DNA of 64,000 bases from JBLZUR01 sp048565625 (GCF_048565625.1 NZ_JBLZUR010000002.1:310001-374000); one strand, 5' to 3'. Shown: positions 17,140-26,414, counted from the first letter of the stretch. Made by a program: numbers and translations. The notes: generated by a model from the sequence alone, not told the origin.

Positions 17140-17943
17140 GTGACCGCGCCGTTTCGCTTTCCCCGCTTCTTCGTCACCGCGCCGAGCCCGTGCCCCTATC
17201 TCCCGGGTCGGACCGAGCGGAAGGTGTTTACGGAGCTGACGGGCGGCAACGCGGCGGAGCTGAACGACGCGCTCGGCCGCATCGGTTTCCGCCGCAGTCA
17301 GGGTGTCGCCTACCGGCCGAGCTGCCAGAGCTGCAACGCCTGCGTCTCCGTCCGCGTCATGGCAGAGGAGTTCCGGCCCAACGCCACCCAGCGCAAGCTG
17401 ATGCGCAGGAACGACGATCTCGTCGTCACCGCCTGCAAGCCGTGGACCACGGAGGAGCAGTTCGACCTCCTCCGCCGCTATCTCGCCGCCCGCCATCCGG
17501 GCCGCGGTATGGCCGAGATGGATGAGAACGACTACGCTGACATGGTCGAACAGACGCCCGTCAACAGCTACGTCATCGAATATCGGGAGCCGGCGCCGCA
17601 CGGCCGCGGTCGCCTGATCGGTGCCTGCCTGACCGATCAGCAGGATGACGGGCTGTCGATGATCTACAGCTTCTTCGATCCCGACCTGGCGAGCCGCCCC
17701 GGTCTCGGCACCTACATCATCCTCGACCACATCGCCCGCGCCGCCCAGGCGCGCCTGCCCTATGTCTATCTCGGCTACTGGGTGAAGGGCTCGGCCCGGA
17801 TGCAGTACAAGACCAAGTTCCAGCCGATGGAGGGACTTGGGCCGAGCGGCTGGCGGCGCATGGAACCGACGGACTATGCGGACGACACGGTCCAAGGCCT
17901 CGGCGCGGGGCTCAAGCCGGATCTGAAAGCGGTGGTGCGGTAA
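17140..17943 (+). CDS. bpt: Aspartate/glutamate leucyltransferase Bpt
   Basis: Bpt transfers leucine from Leu-tRNA to N-terminal Asp/Glu of proteins, creating N-degrons for ClpS/ClpAP. The N-terminal Cys region CPYLPGRTERKVFTEL and YRPSCQSCNACVSVR, and the C-terminal YLGYWVKGSARMQYK, are diagnostic. GTG at 17140 gives the normal N-terminus (TAPFRFPRFFVT) with GAGAGGA just upstream. The longer frame from 17056 begins inside a hairpin and adds no conserved sequence. About 267 residues, slightly longer than E. coli-type ATE homologues. Confidence 0.92.
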   Translation: MTAPFRFPRFFVTAPSPCPYLPGRTERKVFTELTGGNAAELNDALGRIGFRRSQGVAYRPSCQSCNACVSVRVMAEEFRPNATQRKLMRRNDDLVVTACKPWTTEEQFDLLRRYLAARHPGRGMAEMDENDYADMVEQTPVNSYVIEYREPAPHGRGRLIGACLTDQQDDGLSMIYSFFDPDLASRPGLGTYIILDHIARAAQARLPYVYLGYWVKGSARMQYKTKFQPMEGLGPSGWRRMEPTDYADDTVQGLGAGLKPDLKAVVR

Positions 17944-17973
17944 AAGTAACGCCAGAGGATTTTACCTCCCTGG

Positions 17974-18001
17974 CCGTTCGCCCTGAGCCTGTCGAAGGGC
18001 C
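17974..18001. repeat. Single CTGAGCCTGTCGAAG-type repeat unit
   Basis: One unit (CCGTTCGCCCTGAGCCTGTC and following) of the interspersed family, without an inverted partner, lies between the convergent ends of bpt and the M23 peptidase gene. Confidence 0.8.
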
Positions 18002-18052
18002 AGCGCCACGCCTTGACGAACTTACCGAACTGACGTGGATAAGGGGGGCTGA

Positions 18053-19630
18053 TCAGCCCTTCTTCTTAGCCTCGGGCTCCACCTTCGCATCCGCTGTCTT
18101 CACCGGCGCGCTCCCGCCCACCCGCGTGGACAGCAGCCGCGCCAGCGTCGACCGGAACTTCGCCAGTTCCGCCCCGGCCAGTTGCGCCCGTGTGGTGAAC
18201 TTCACCGACGTCGGGTTGATTGCCGCGCCGTTCTTGTAGAGCTCGTAATGCAGATGCGGTCCGGTCGATAGGCCGGTCGAACCGACGTAGCCGATCAACT
18301 GCCCCATCCGCACCCGCTGGCCCGCGCGGGCGACGATGCGACTCATATGGCCGTAGCCGGTCGCCAGCCCGCCGGCATGACTTAGCCGGACATAGTTGCC
18401 GTGCCCGCCATGCCAGCCGGAGAACGCCACGACGCCATCGGTCGCCGCCACGATCGGAGCACCACTCGGCGCACCATAGTCGACGCCCTTGTGCATCCGG
18501 GAAAAGCCGAGCAGCGGATGGCGGCGCAGGCCGAAGCTGGAGGTCAGCCGCCCGACCACCGGTGCGCGCATCTGGCCCCGCGTCTCGCCGACGCCCGAGG
18601 CCTCGAACCACTGCGTCCGCCCATCCTGCTCCCAGCGAACCATCTGGATCTTCTTCGATCCCTGATTGAGACCGGCGAAGACCAGGTTGCCCGTTTCAAC
18701 CTCGCCCGTGGCGGCGCGGCGCTGCGTCACGATCAGGTCGAAGCGATCGTCGGCGCGCACATCACGGCCGATGCTGAGGCGGCTGCCGATCGCCTTGATA
18801 TAGGCCTCGACCGCACGCGCCGGCGCACCGGCATTGCGCGCCGCGATGTAGAGGCCGGAGCCGACGCGTCCTTGAACGCGAAGCGGCGTGTTATCCACGG
18901 CGATCGGGATGCGGCGCAGGCGCAGCACCCCGTTCACCCGCTCCACCGCCAGCGACAGCTCGAACTTCGCGCGGAAGGCGAGGGTGTCGAGCGGGCGCGC
19001 CACCTTCTTGTTCGGACGTCTGCCGAGCGTGATGTCGAGTTTGGTACCCGATTTGATGTCGGACAAAGGCACGGCGGCGGTGACCATCTTCGCCACCTGC
19101 GCAGCCTCGTCACTGCTCACCCCGTTGCGCTCCAGCACCCGGGCGAACCCGTCGCCGAGGCCCAGGGTTGCGGACATCTCGACCTGCGGCCGTTCCGGCG
19201 TTTCCGCCAGCGGCTCGACCAGTGCGTTGCCGGCAGCATGGCGCCCGATATCGGCGCCAAGACCCAGCGGCGCGATCGATGTCGCCGCCAATTCGTCGCG
19301 CTCCGCCGAACCATAGGTGATCGGCGCAACGTCGGTCAGCGGATGGAAGGTCGGTCCCAGCGCCCAAGCCGAGGCGCAGAGCGCGGTGCAGGTGGCAAGC
19401 CCCCGCCACCATTCTAGCGAACCGATGCGGACGCCGAGATCGACGGTAAGGTCCGGGTTCCATGCATGGCGGGGCGGCGTCGCAGGGCGCAGCGTCGGCC
19501 GGCCGAAGATCGGGCCGATCGCCGTTTCGAGGCTGAGGGTGGCGGCCGCCGCCCCGGACCCGAACTGCACGTTATTCTGCTGGTACAAACCCAGGCCCCC
19601 GCTCGCGGAAATCCTCCAGACCGCTGTCAT
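18053..19630 (-). CDS. M23 family metallopeptidase
   Basis: This is a cell-wall endopeptidase of the LytM/MepM type, cleaving peptidoglycan cross-links or activating amidases. The C-terminal M23 domain has the zinc ligands H380 and D384 (MHKGVDYGAP) and H459/H461 (GPHLHYEL). One membrane-spanning segment lies near residues 77-92 (ATCTALCASAWALG), with ~75 residues of cytoplasmic N-terminus before it. The central part resembles the MepM/OpgA-like domain that precedes M23 in related proteins. The C-terminus is Lys-rich. Confidence 0.9.
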   Translation of the reverse strand: MTAVWRISASGGLGLYQQNNVQFGSGAAAATLSLETAIGPIFGRPTLRPATPPRHAWNPDLTVDLGVRIGSLEWWRGLATCTALCASAWALGPTFHPLTDVAPITYGSAERDELAATSIAPLGLGADIGRHAAGNALVEPLAETPERPQVEMSATLGLGDGFARVLERNGVSSDEAAQVAKMVTAAVPLSDIKSGTKLDITLGRRPNKKVARPLDTLAFRAKFELSLAVERVNGVLRLRRIPIAVDNTPLRVQGRVGSGLYIAARNAGAPARAVEAYIKAIGSRLSIGRDVRADDRFDLIVTQRRAATGEVETGNLVFAGLNQGSKKIQMVRWEQDGRTQWFEASGVGETRGQMRAPVVGRLTSSFGLRRHPLLGFSRMHKGVDYGAPSGAPIVAATDGVVAFSGWHGGHGNYVRLSHAGGLATGYGHMSRIVARAGQRVRMGQLIGYVGSTGLSTGPHLHYELYKNGAAINPTSVKFTTRAQLAGAELAKFRSTLARLLSTRVGGSAPVKTADAKVEPEAKKKG

Positions 19631-19938
19631 CGCGGCTGGCGGGAGGATTGTGCCGCCAAGGTCCTAAAGTCAATTTAACGGCAATTCACCATCTTCGCGC
19701 TTGCGACGAGCCGTGCAGAAAGACTCACGAGGCGAGCAGAAGCGACGAAACTTCAAGGAGTTCGCCCCTCACGCTCACATTCATCCTCCTCAGCCGCGCG
19801 CGCTGAGCCGGTCGAAGCGCCAACTCACCGACATTATCGGCCCCTCGACATGCTCAGGGCGAACGGCTTGGGGGAGCGGCCCGTTGACAGCTGGTGTAAC
19901 CGCTTGCCTTTCCCAACCCCGCGTCCGATCTAATCATC
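19631..19938. other. 308-base intergenic region with a degenerate repeat pair
   Basis: This is the shared 5' region of the M23 gene (leftward) and the helicase gene (rightward). A decayed inverted pair of the CTGAGCCTGTCGAAG family lies at about 19797-19866 (CTGAGCCGGTCGAAG facing CCTCGACATGCTCAG). I see no further gene and no clear promoter. Confidence 0.6.
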
Positions 19939-22458
19939 ATGGCCGCTTCAAACTCCGGCGTGACCGCGGTGCTTGGGCCGACCAACACCGGCAAGACCCA
20001 TCTCGCGGTCGAGCGGATGTGCGGCCATTCCAGCGGCATGATCGGCTTCCCGCTGCGGCTCCTCGCCCGCGAGGTCTACGACCGGGTCGTCAAGCTGAAG
20101 GGAGAGCGATCGGTGGCGCTCGTCACCGGTGAGGAGAAGATCCTGCCGGCCGAGGCGCGCTACTTCCTTTCCACGGTCGAGGCGATGCCGATGGAGCGCG
20201 ACTGCGCCTTCGTTGCGCTGGACGAGGCGCAGCTCGGCACCGATCCCGAGCGCGGCCATGTCTTCACAGACCGGCTGTTGCGCGCACGAGGGCGCGAGGA
20301 GACGATGATCCTCGGTTCCGAGTCCCTGCGCCCCATGATCCGCGCGCTCCTGCCCGATGCCGAGGTCATCAGCCGCCCGCGTTTCTCGACGCTCTCCTAT
20401 GCGGGTGCCAAGAAGCTCAGCCGTCTACCGCCCCGCTCCGCCATCGTCGCCTTCTCGGCGGAGGAGGTCTACGCCGTCGCCGAGATGCTGCGCCGGATGC
20501 GCGGCGGCGCGGCGGTGGTGATGGGCGCGCTCAGCCCCCGTACCCGCAACGCGCAGGTGGCGATGTTCCAGGCGGGCGAGGTCGACTACCTCGTTGCCAC
20601 CGACGCGATCGGCATGGGCCTCAACATGGACGTGGCGCATGTCGCCTTCGCCAGCCTCCGCAAGTTCGACGGCCGACGTCAGCGGCGGCTGACCGTCGCG
20701 GAGATGGCGCAGATCGCCGGCCGCGCCGGGCGGCACCAGCGCGACGGCACCTTCGGCAGCCTCGCCGAAGAGGGTGAGGGCAGCTTCACGCCCGAGGAGA
20801 TCGCGGCGATCGAGGAGCATCGCTTCCCCAAGATCGAGCATCTCTACTGGCGCGAAGGCCTGCCCGATCTGTCGAGCGTGGACGCGCTGATCGCCAGCCT
20901 CGAACGGCGGCCGGATGCCCCCGTTCTCCGCCCCGCACCCGAGGCGGTGGACCTGGCCGTGCTGAAGCGGCTGGCCGGGGAGGACTGGGTCCCGGCGCGC
21001 CGCCAGGTCCGGCGGCTCTGGGACGCCTGCGGCCTACCCGATTTCCAGAAGACCGGCGCGGACGCCCATGCCCGGCTGGTCGGCCGCGTGTTTCGGCATC
21101 TGAGCGAAGGCAGCGGCCACCTGCCGCAAAGCTGGATCGCCGAGGAGGTGGCGCGGCTCGACAATGTGAACGGCGATGTCGACACCTTGTCGCAGCGCCT
21201 CGCCGGCATCCGCACCTGGGCCTATATCGCGCAACGTCCGGACTGGCTGAGCGATTCCAAGGAGATGGCGGCGCGCGCGCGCGCGGTCGAAGAGCGGCTG
21301 TCCGATGCGCTCCACCAGAGCCTCACTCAGCGCTTCGTCGATCGCCGCACCACCGTGCTGATCCGCGACCTGGGCGCGCGAGGCGCGGACCTGCTGCCCG
21401 TCACCATCGGCGAGGACGATGTCGTTGCGGTGGACGGCGAGGCGATCGGCACGCTTCACGGCTTCCGCTTCAAGGTCTCGCCGCAAACCAGGCACAGCGA
21501 TGCCAAGATGCTGCTTGCTGCGGCAGAGCGTCGGCTAGGAGCGGAACTAGCTCGCCGGGCGGCGGCTCTGGCGGACGACAGTGGCGTCGCCTTCACCCTC
21601 GCCTTCGATCCCGGCCGGCCGGTCGCGATCGCCTGGAAGGGCGAGGTCGTGGTGCGTCTGGCGCGCGGCAAGATGCTGCTTGCGCCCCAGCTCATCCCCC
21701 ATCGTGCGGTCGACGCGCTCCAGCCCGCCGACCGCAAACGCATCCTCGACCGCACGCAGCGTTGGCTTGCCGAGACCGTCGATCGCGTGCTCGGCCCCCT
21801 CGCACGCATCGCTGAGGCAGCGACACAGGCTGCCACGCCGCCCGCCGCCCGCGCCGTCCTTGCCGCCCTAGTCGAAGGCGGCGGGGTAGCCGCGCGCCGC
21901 CCGCTCTCCGCCGCCGTAGACGCCCTCGCCGGCGATGGGCGTGCGCTGCTCCGCAAGCTCGGCATCCGCATCGGCACACTCGACCTGTTCCACCCCGCGC
22001 TCCTGAAGCCGGAGGCGGTGATCTGGCGCATCGCGCTGATGGCGGTGCAGGCCGGGCGCGACATGCCGCCGCTGCCGCCTTTCGGCGTGCCGCTGCTCCC
22101 TGCGCCCGAAGCCGCCGTCGCCCCGCTCTGGGAGGCGGCTGGGTTTCGGCGCTTCGGCGACCAGATGCTCCGCATCGACATGGCCGAGCGTATCGCCCGC
22201 GATCTCCATGACCAGCGCACCAAGGCGCCTGGCGGCCTGCGCGCCGCGTTCACCGCCGATCCCGCGCTGGCGGTCTCGATCGGCCTCAAGCCCGATGCGC
22301 TCGCCCGGCTGATGCGGCTTTGCGGGTTCGAGCTGACGCGCGGCGACAATCCCGGCTGGCGCTTCCGCGGCGCCAAGGCCCCGCCGCCGCCCCGTGGCCC
22401 GGCACGGCCCGGCAACGCCTTTGCGGGCCTGGCGGAGTTGATGTCCGCCGATGGCTGA
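19939..22458 (+). CDS. Suv3/MgpS-like ATP-dependent RNA helicase
   Basis: This 839-residue superfamily 2 helicase has Walker A GPTNTGKTH at residues 13-21, a DEAQ box at 95-98, an ATDAIGMGLNMDV segment and motif VI QIAGRAGRHQRDG at about 258-270. The layout is that of Suv3-like helicases, found in most alphaproteobacteria and in mitochondria, where Suv3 works with an exoribonuclease. The bacterial role is not settled. The C-terminal half is low in motifs. It overlaps the S4 gene by 8 bases, so the two are probably cotranscribed and may both act on RNA. Confidence 0.88.
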   Translation: MAASNSGVTAVLGPTNTGKTHLAVERMCGHSSGMIGFPLRLLAREVYDRVVKLKGERSVALVTGEEKILPAEARYFLSTVEAMPMERDCAFVALDEAQLGTDPERGHVFTDRLLRARGREETMILGSESLRPMIRALLPDAEVISRPRFSTLSYAGAKKLSRLPPRSAIVAFSAEEVYAVAEMLRRMRGGAAVVMGALSPRTRNAQVAMFQAGEVDYLVATDAIGMGLNMDVAHVAFASLRKFDGRRQRRLTVAEMAQIAGRAGRHQRDGTFGSLAEEGEGSFTPEEIAAIEEHRFPKIEHLYWREGLPDLSSVDALIASLERRPDAPVLRPAPEAVDLAVLKRLAGEDWVPARRQVRRLWDACGLPDFQKTGADAHARLVGRVFRHLSEGSGHLPQSWIAEEVARLDNVNGDVDTLSQRLAGIRTWAYIAQRPDWLSDSKEMAARARAVEERLSDALHQSLTQRFVDRRTTVLIRDLGARGADLLPVTIGEDDVVAVDGEAIGTLHGFRFKVSPQTRHSDAKMLLAAAERRLGAELARRAAALADDSGVAFTLAFDPGRPVAIAWKGEVVVRLARGKMLLAPQLIPHRAVDALQPADRKRILDRTQRWLAETVDRVLGPLARIAEAATQAATPPAARAVLAALVEGGGVAARRPLSAAVDALAGDGRALLRKLGIRIGTLDLFHPALLKPEAVIWRIALMAVQAGRDMPPLPPFGVPLLPAPEAAVAPLWEAAGFRRFGDQMLRIDMAERIARDLHDQRTKAPGGLRAAFTADPALAVSIGLKPDALARLMRLCGFELTRGDNPGWRFRGAKAPPPPRGPARPGNAFAGLAELMSADG

Positions 22459-22714
22459 AGGCGCGATGCGGATCGACAAGTTCCTCTGGTTCGCCCGCCT
22501 GACGAAGACGCGCAGCCTCGCGCAGTTGGTCGCGGAGGGCGGGCATCTTCGCATCGACGGCCGACCCGTGGCCTCGGCCCATGCCGCCGTGCGGCCAGGA
22601 AACGTGCTGAGCTTTGCGCTGCATGACCGGGTCAGGGTAATACGCGTGGAGGCACTGCCAGCTCGGAGGGGTCCGGCACCCGAGGCGCGGGAATGTTATT
22701 CCGAGGTCCTGTAA
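22451..22714 (+). CDS. S4-domain RNA-binding protein, Hsp15-like
   Basis: This 87-residue S4 domain protein begins MRIDKFLWFARLTKTRSLAQ, the classic alpha-L RNA-binding start of the HslR/Hsp15 group, which binds stalled 50S-peptidyl-tRNA complexes. It is shorter than E. coli Hsp15 (about 130 residues) and lacks the long basic tail. It overlaps the helicase gene end by 8 bases. Confidence 0.85.
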   Translation: MAEGAMRIDKFLWFARLTKTRSLAQLVAEGGHLRIDGRPVASAHAAVRPGNVLSFALHDRVRVIRVEALPARRGPAPEARECYSEVL

Positions 22715-22720
22715 CCACCT

Positions 22721-22796
22721 CCGTTCGCGCTGAGCCTGTCGAAGCGCCAGTGAGCAGGTCGGTGCTGGCGCTTCGACAGGCTCAGCGCGAACGGCG
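22721..22796. repeat. Inverted repeat pair, CTGAGCCTGTCGAAG family
   Basis: Two perfect 30-base arms (CCGTTCGCGCTGAGCCTGTC... and its complement) flank a 14-base loop between the S4 gene and fdxA. It is the most intact copy in the window and would form a very stable hairpin. Confidence 0.92.
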
Positions 22797-22916
22797 TTTT
22801 GCTGCACTATCCCCAACCCAAGCCCCGGTTTGTTGACGACCGCCGCCTCCGCCGACTAGAGGGCGGCGCGCGCCCGCATGTCCGGGCACCCTACGTACAA
22901 GCGGACACCGAACCCC

Positions 22917-23255
22917 ATGACCTACGTCGTCACCGACGCCTGCATCCGTTGCAAGTACATGGACTGCGTCGAGGTGTGTCCGGTCGATTGCTTCTACGAG
23001 GGCGAGAACATGCTCGTCATCAACCCGTCGGAGTGCATCGACTGCGGCGTGTGCGAGCCGGAATGCCCGGCCGAGGCGATCCTGCCCGATACCGAGGGCG
23101 GGCTGGAGCAGTGGATGGAGCTGAACGCCACCTTCTCCGCGCAATGGCCGAACATCACCCGCAAGGGCGAGGCCCCCGCCGATGCCGACGAGATGAAGGC
23201 GGTGACCGGCAAGTACGAGAAGTTCTTCTCGCCGGAGCCCGGCACCGGCGACTGA
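22917..23255 (+). CDS. fdxA: 7Fe ferredoxin FdxA
   Basis: This 112-residue ferredoxin has a 3Fe-4S cluster (C9, C17 and C50 pattern) and a 4Fe-4S cluster (C21, C40, C43, C46), seen in DACIRCKYMDCVEVCPVDC and SECIDCGVCEPECP. It is a soluble electron carrier, present in nearly all alphaproteobacteria. ATG at 22917 gives the invariant MTYVVTDACI. TTGACG at 22833 could be a -35, but I see no good -10. Confidence 0.95.
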   Translation: MTYVVTDACIRCKYMDCVEVCPVDCFYEGENMLVINPSECIDCGVCEPECPAEAILPDTEGGLEQWMELNATFSAQWPNITRKGEAPADADEMKAVTGKYEKFFSPEPGTGD

Positions 23256-23428
23256 TTACACGCTGGGCCCTAACCGCACCGTCTCACGTCGAAATTCTGG
23301 AAATCGCGCGTCGCTTGTGTTACAAGGCTGGCCAACGCGCGGGTGTCTGTCGCCCGGCTTGATGTGAATTGTCGTTTCGGTAGCCGCCGGTTTCGCCCGC
23401 GGCGCCACCTCGGAAAGGTCCAAGATTC

Positions 23429-23947
23429 ATGGCTACGAAGGCATTGAGCTTCGATGTCGGCGACTTTGTCGTATATCCCAAGCACGGCGTCGGCCGTGTG
23501 ATCGAACTGCAGAGCAAGGAGATCGCGGGCACCAAACTCGAACTCTACGTCCTTCGTTTCGAAAAAGAGCGGATGACGCTCTCCGTCCCGACCGCGAAGG
23601 CCGAGGCGGCGGGCATGCGCAAGCTCGCCAGCAACATGACCATGAACGAGGCGCTTGCGACCCTGAAGGGCAAGCCCAAGGTGAAGCGCACCATGTGGTC
23701 GCGCCGCGCGCAGGAATATGAGGCAAAGATCAATTCGGGCGACCTCGTGTCGATCTCCGAAGTGGTCCGCGACCTGTTCCGTGCCGAGGACCAGCCCGAG
23801 CAGAGCTATTCCGAGCGCCAGATCTTCGAGGCCGCCTGCAGCCGCCTCGCCCGCGAACTCGCCGCAACCGAGCAGGTTGACGAGCCGACGGCACAGACCA
23901 AGATCCTCGACATCCTGCGCGAGGCGGCGGGCACCCACGCCAAGTAA
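23429..23947 (+). CDS. CarD family transcriptional regulator
   Basis: This 172-residue CarD/CdnL protein binds the RNA polymerase beta subunit and stabilises open complexes at rRNA and housekeeping promoters. The N-terminal Tudor-like RNAP-interaction domain is visible in FDVGDFVVYPKHGVGRV. The C-terminal part is helical and basic (WSRRAQEYEAKINSGD). It is monocistronic, with its own terminator. Confidence 0.93.
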   Translation: MATKALSFDVGDFVVYPKHGVGRVIELQSKEIAGTKLELYVLRFEKERMTLSVPTAKAEAAGMRKLASNMTMNEALATLKGKPKVKRTMWSRRAQEYEAKINSGDLVSISEVVRDLFRAEDQPEQSYSERQIFEAACSRLARELAATEQVDEPTAQTKILDILREAAGTHAK

Positions 23948-23973
23948 GCGCGGGTTCCGGTTCGGGATCGAAG

Positions 23974-24000
23974 GGGCGGCCGGCGACGGTCGCCCTTTTT
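23974..24000 (+). terminator. Rho-independent terminator of carD
   Basis: An 8-bp stem (GGGCGGCC/GGTCGCCC, one G.T pair) with a 6-base loop, followed by TTTTT. It lies 27 bases after the carD stop. Confidence 0.85.
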
Positions 24001-24006
24001 ATTTTG

Positions 24007-24095
24007 GTTCACGCGGAGGCGCGGAGGCGCGGAGAGGTCGCTGGCGCGCGTAGCGCCTCTGTTCATTCTCCGCGCCTCTGCGTCTCCGCGTGAAC
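24007..24095. repeat. GTTCACGCGGAGGCGCGGAG inverted repeat
   Basis: The left arm, GTTCACGCGGAGGCGCGGAG plus one more GCGCGGAG unit, faces a right arm ending CGCGTGAAC. The ~33-base middle is not paired. It is a second repeat family, distinct from the CTGAGCC one, and sits between convergent carD and the CorC-like gene. Confidence 0.8.
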
Positions 24096-24129
24096 TATAG
24101 CGGCTTCGCCGCGGTCATGACGACGGGGC

Positions 24130-25473
24130 TCAGTCGCTCTCCCGCCGCTGCCGCCGGGTCGCGAGCAGCTTGTCGATCTTGCGGCCATCCATGTCGGCGA
24201 TCTCGAACCGCCAGCCATGCGCGTCGAAATGCTCGCCCGTGGTCGGCAGGTGCTTCAGCACCGACAGCGCGAATCCCGCCGCTGTCGCGTAGTCGCGGTC
24301 CTCGTCCAGATCGATCGACAGAGTCTCCGCCAGCACGTCGGCCGAGAGCGAGCCGGATACCAGGTAGCTGCCGTCCTCCCGCTCAACCAGCGCCGGATCG
24401 CTGTCCTCGTCCTGGTCCGAGGCGAAGGCACCGGCGATCGCACCCAATAGGTTGGCGGGGGTGATGAGGCCTTCCAGATGGCCGTATTCGTCGCGGATCA
24501 GCGCCATCGGCACCTCGGCGCGGCGCAGGACGTCGAGCGCATCCATCGCATCGACCTGATCCGGCAGCACCGCCACCGGCCGCATCAGCGCGCGCAGGTC
24601 GAGCGGCTGGCCCGCGAGCAGCGCCAGCACGATGTCCCGCGCGATGACCACGCCGATCACCTCGTCTACCGATCCCTCACCCACCGGCACCCGCGAATGG
24701 CCGAGCGTCGGCAGGCGCTCGCGCACGCCGGCCTCGTCCAGTCCGGCGTCCAGCCAGGCGATCTCGGTCCGGGGCGTCATCACCTCGCGCACCGGCCGGT
24801 CGGCCAGGCGCACCACCCCGGAGATGATCGCCCGCTCGCTCTCCTCGATCACGCCCGATTTCGATGCCTCGGCGACGATCAGGTGCAGTTCCTCCGCCGT
24901 CACCTGCGCCTCCGATTCGCGGTTGAGGCGGAGCAGGCGGAAGACGAGCGCGCTGGTCTGGTCGAGCAGCCACACCACCGGCGCGCAAATCCGCGCGATC
25001 CACTGCATCGGCAAGGCGACGAGAGCCGCGATCGGCTCCGGCGCGCGCAGGGCGAACTGCTTGGGCACCAACTCGCCGATGATCAGCGAGAGATAGGTGG
25101 TGGCGACGATCACGATCGCGAAGCCGACTTCGCCCGCGCTCGCAGCCGGCACGCCGAGCAGGGCAAGCCGGTCGCCCACCGGCTGCCCCAGGCTCGCCCC
25201 CGAATAGGCGCCGGCGAGGATGCCGATCAGGGTGATGCCGATCTGCACCGTAGACAGGAACTTGCCCGGATCGGCCGCGAGGCGCAGCGCGACCCTCGCG
25301 CCCGTCCGTCCCGTCTTCGCCATCGCCTCCAGCCGCGCCTTGCGCGAGGAGACGATCGCCAACTCCGACATCGCGAAGACGCCGTTCAACGCCACCAGGG
25401 CGATGATGATCAGGAGGTTAGTCCAGGGAAATGGGGAAAGGGGCTGGGCCATCGGTCGAGCGACAACGCTCAT
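24130..25473 (-). CDS. CNNM/CorC-family membrane protein (hemolysin-like)
   Basis: The protein has a DUF21 membrane domain (first helix NLLIIIALVALNGVFAMSELA, three further segments), a CBS-domain pair, and a C-terminal CorC/HlyC domain. The layout matches the YfjD/CNNM proteins linked to Mg/Co efflux; older annotations call these hemolysins. ATG at 25473 is preferred; the longer frame uses TTG at 25497. It is transcribed away from the OmpA lipoprotein gene with only ~110 bases between the starts. Confidence 0.9.
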   Translation of the reverse strand: MSVVARPMAQPLSPFPWTNLLIIIALVALNGVFAMSELAIVSSRKARLEAMAKTGRTGARVALRLAADPGKFLSTVQIGITLIGILAGAYSGASLGQPVGDRLALLGVPAASAGEVGFAIVIVATTYLSLIIGELVPKQFALRAPEPIAALVALPMQWIARICAPVVWLLDQTSALVFRLLRLNRESEAQVTAEELHLIVAEASKSGVIEESERAIISGVVRLADRPVREVMTPRTEIAWLDAGLDEAGVRERLPTLGHSRVPVGEGSVDEVIGVVIARDIVLALLAGQPLDLRALMRPVAVLPDQVDAMDALDVLRRAEVPMALIRDEYGHLEGLITPANLLGAIAGAFASDQDEDSDPALVEREDGSYLVSGSLSADVLAETLSIDLDEDRDYATAAGFALSVLKHLPTTGEHFDAHGWRFEIADMDGRKIDKLLATRRQRRESD

Positions 25474-25530
25474 GCCCGCTTTCTGACGACTCGGCAACGA
25501 CCGCGTCAGGAATCGTTCACGGGCAATAGC

Positions 25531-25556
25531 GGAACAGGCTCGCTCGCGAGGGGGTT
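25531..25556 (+). promoter_or_regulatory. GGAAC-N17-GGTT promoter-like element before the OmpA lipoprotein
   Basis: GGAAC at 25531-25535 and GGTT at 25553-25556, 27 bases before the ATG. The consensus of the alphaproteobacterial EcfG general-stress sigma factor is GGAAC-N16/17-CGTT (from memory), so this matches at all but one position. Two similar boxes lie at 62532 and 62654. Confidence 0.5.
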
Positions 25557-25582
25557 AGGCACCCAAAGCAGAGGAGCCGCAT

Positions 25583-26257
25583 ATGAAGAAGAGGGTTTTC
25601 ACCGGCAGCATTCTGGCTGTCTCGCTGGTCGCGACCGCCGCCTGCACGACCGATCCGAACACCGGCCAGCGGACGATCTCCAAGACGGCGATCGGCGCGC
25701 TTGCGGGCGCGGCGCTCGGCACCGGCACCGGCGCGCTGGTCGGCGGCCGCAACAAGCGGACCGAGATGATCGTCGGTGCGGGCATCGGCGCGATCGCGGG
25801 CGGTGCGGTCGGCAACTATATGGATCGGCAGGAGAAGAAGCTGCGCGAACAGACCGCCGGCACTGGCGTCCAGGTCGAGCGCAAGGGTGACGAGTTGCTG
25901 CTCAACATCCCGTCGGGCATCACATTCGACACCAACAGCTACGCGATCTCGCCCGCGTTCCAGTCCACGCTCAACCAGGTCGCGGCGACGCTCGCCCAGT
26001 ACAACCAGACCTATATCGACGTGTACGGCCATACGGATTCGACCGGCACCGACGCGATCAACCAGCCGCTGTCGCGCAACCGCGCTGATGCGGTGGCGAA
26101 CTATCTGGCCGGTCAGGGCGTCGCCCGCGCCCGCATCGGGACCCAAGGCTTCGGCTCCAGCCAGCCGGTCGCCAGCAACGACACGCCGGCGGGCCGGCAG
26201 GCCAACCGCCGCGTGGAGATCAAGGTCGTGCCGGTGACCACGACGACGAACGGGTAA
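25583..26257 (+). CDS. OmpA-family lipoprotein with glycine-zipper segment
   Basis: The signal ends in the lipobox-like VATAAC (lipidated Cys ~21). Next comes a glycine-zipper membrane-inserting stretch (residues ~35-80: GALAGAALGTGTGALVGG and GAGIGAIAGGAVG), then an OmpA-like peptidoglycan-binding domain with YGHTDSTGTDAINQPLSRNRA and GFGSSQPVASNDTPAGRQANRRVEI. It anchors the outer membrane to peptidoglycan. GGAG sits upstream of the ATG. An EcfG-like box suggests stress induction. Confidence 0.9.
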   Translation: MKKRVFTGSILAVSLVATAACTTDPNTGQRTISKTAIGALAGAALGTGTGALVGGRNKRTEMIVGAGIGAIAGGAVGNYMDRQEKKLREQTAGTGVQVERKGDELLLNIPSGITFDTNSYAISPAFQSTLNQVAATLAQYNQTYIDVYGHTDSTGTDAINQPLSRNRADAVANYLAGQGVARARIGTQGFGSSQPVASNDTPAGRQANRRVEIKVVPVTTTTNG

Positions 26258-26266
26258 GGAGGCCGT

Positions 26267-26407
26267 CTCATCCCCCCCGCGAGGGGGAGGTGTCACGCGC
26301 AGCGTGACGAAGGGGGAGGACAGCGGCTGCCTCAAGTATTTAGGGACGCCGCCGCCCTCCCCCTCCGTCGCCTACGGCGCCACCTCCCCCTGGCGGGGGA
26401 GGATGAG
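26267..26407. repeat. Inverted pair of GGGGGAGGTG-type repeats
   Basis: The left arm (CTCATCC ... GAGGGGGAGGTG ... GAAGGGGGAGG) reappears in reverse at the right (CCTCCCCCT ... CACCTCCCCCTGG ... GGATGAG). The pair fills most of the gap between ompA and tadA. It is a third repeat family; related GC-rich pairs occur at 54112 and 57491. Confidence 0.8.
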
Positions 26408-26414
26408 AGTGCCG

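Noticed and set aside
22721..22796. Perfect hairpin as a terminator for the S4 gene
   Set aside because: Its sequence belongs to the interspersed repeat family and it lacks a T-tract, so I list it as a repeat, though it may also stop transcription.
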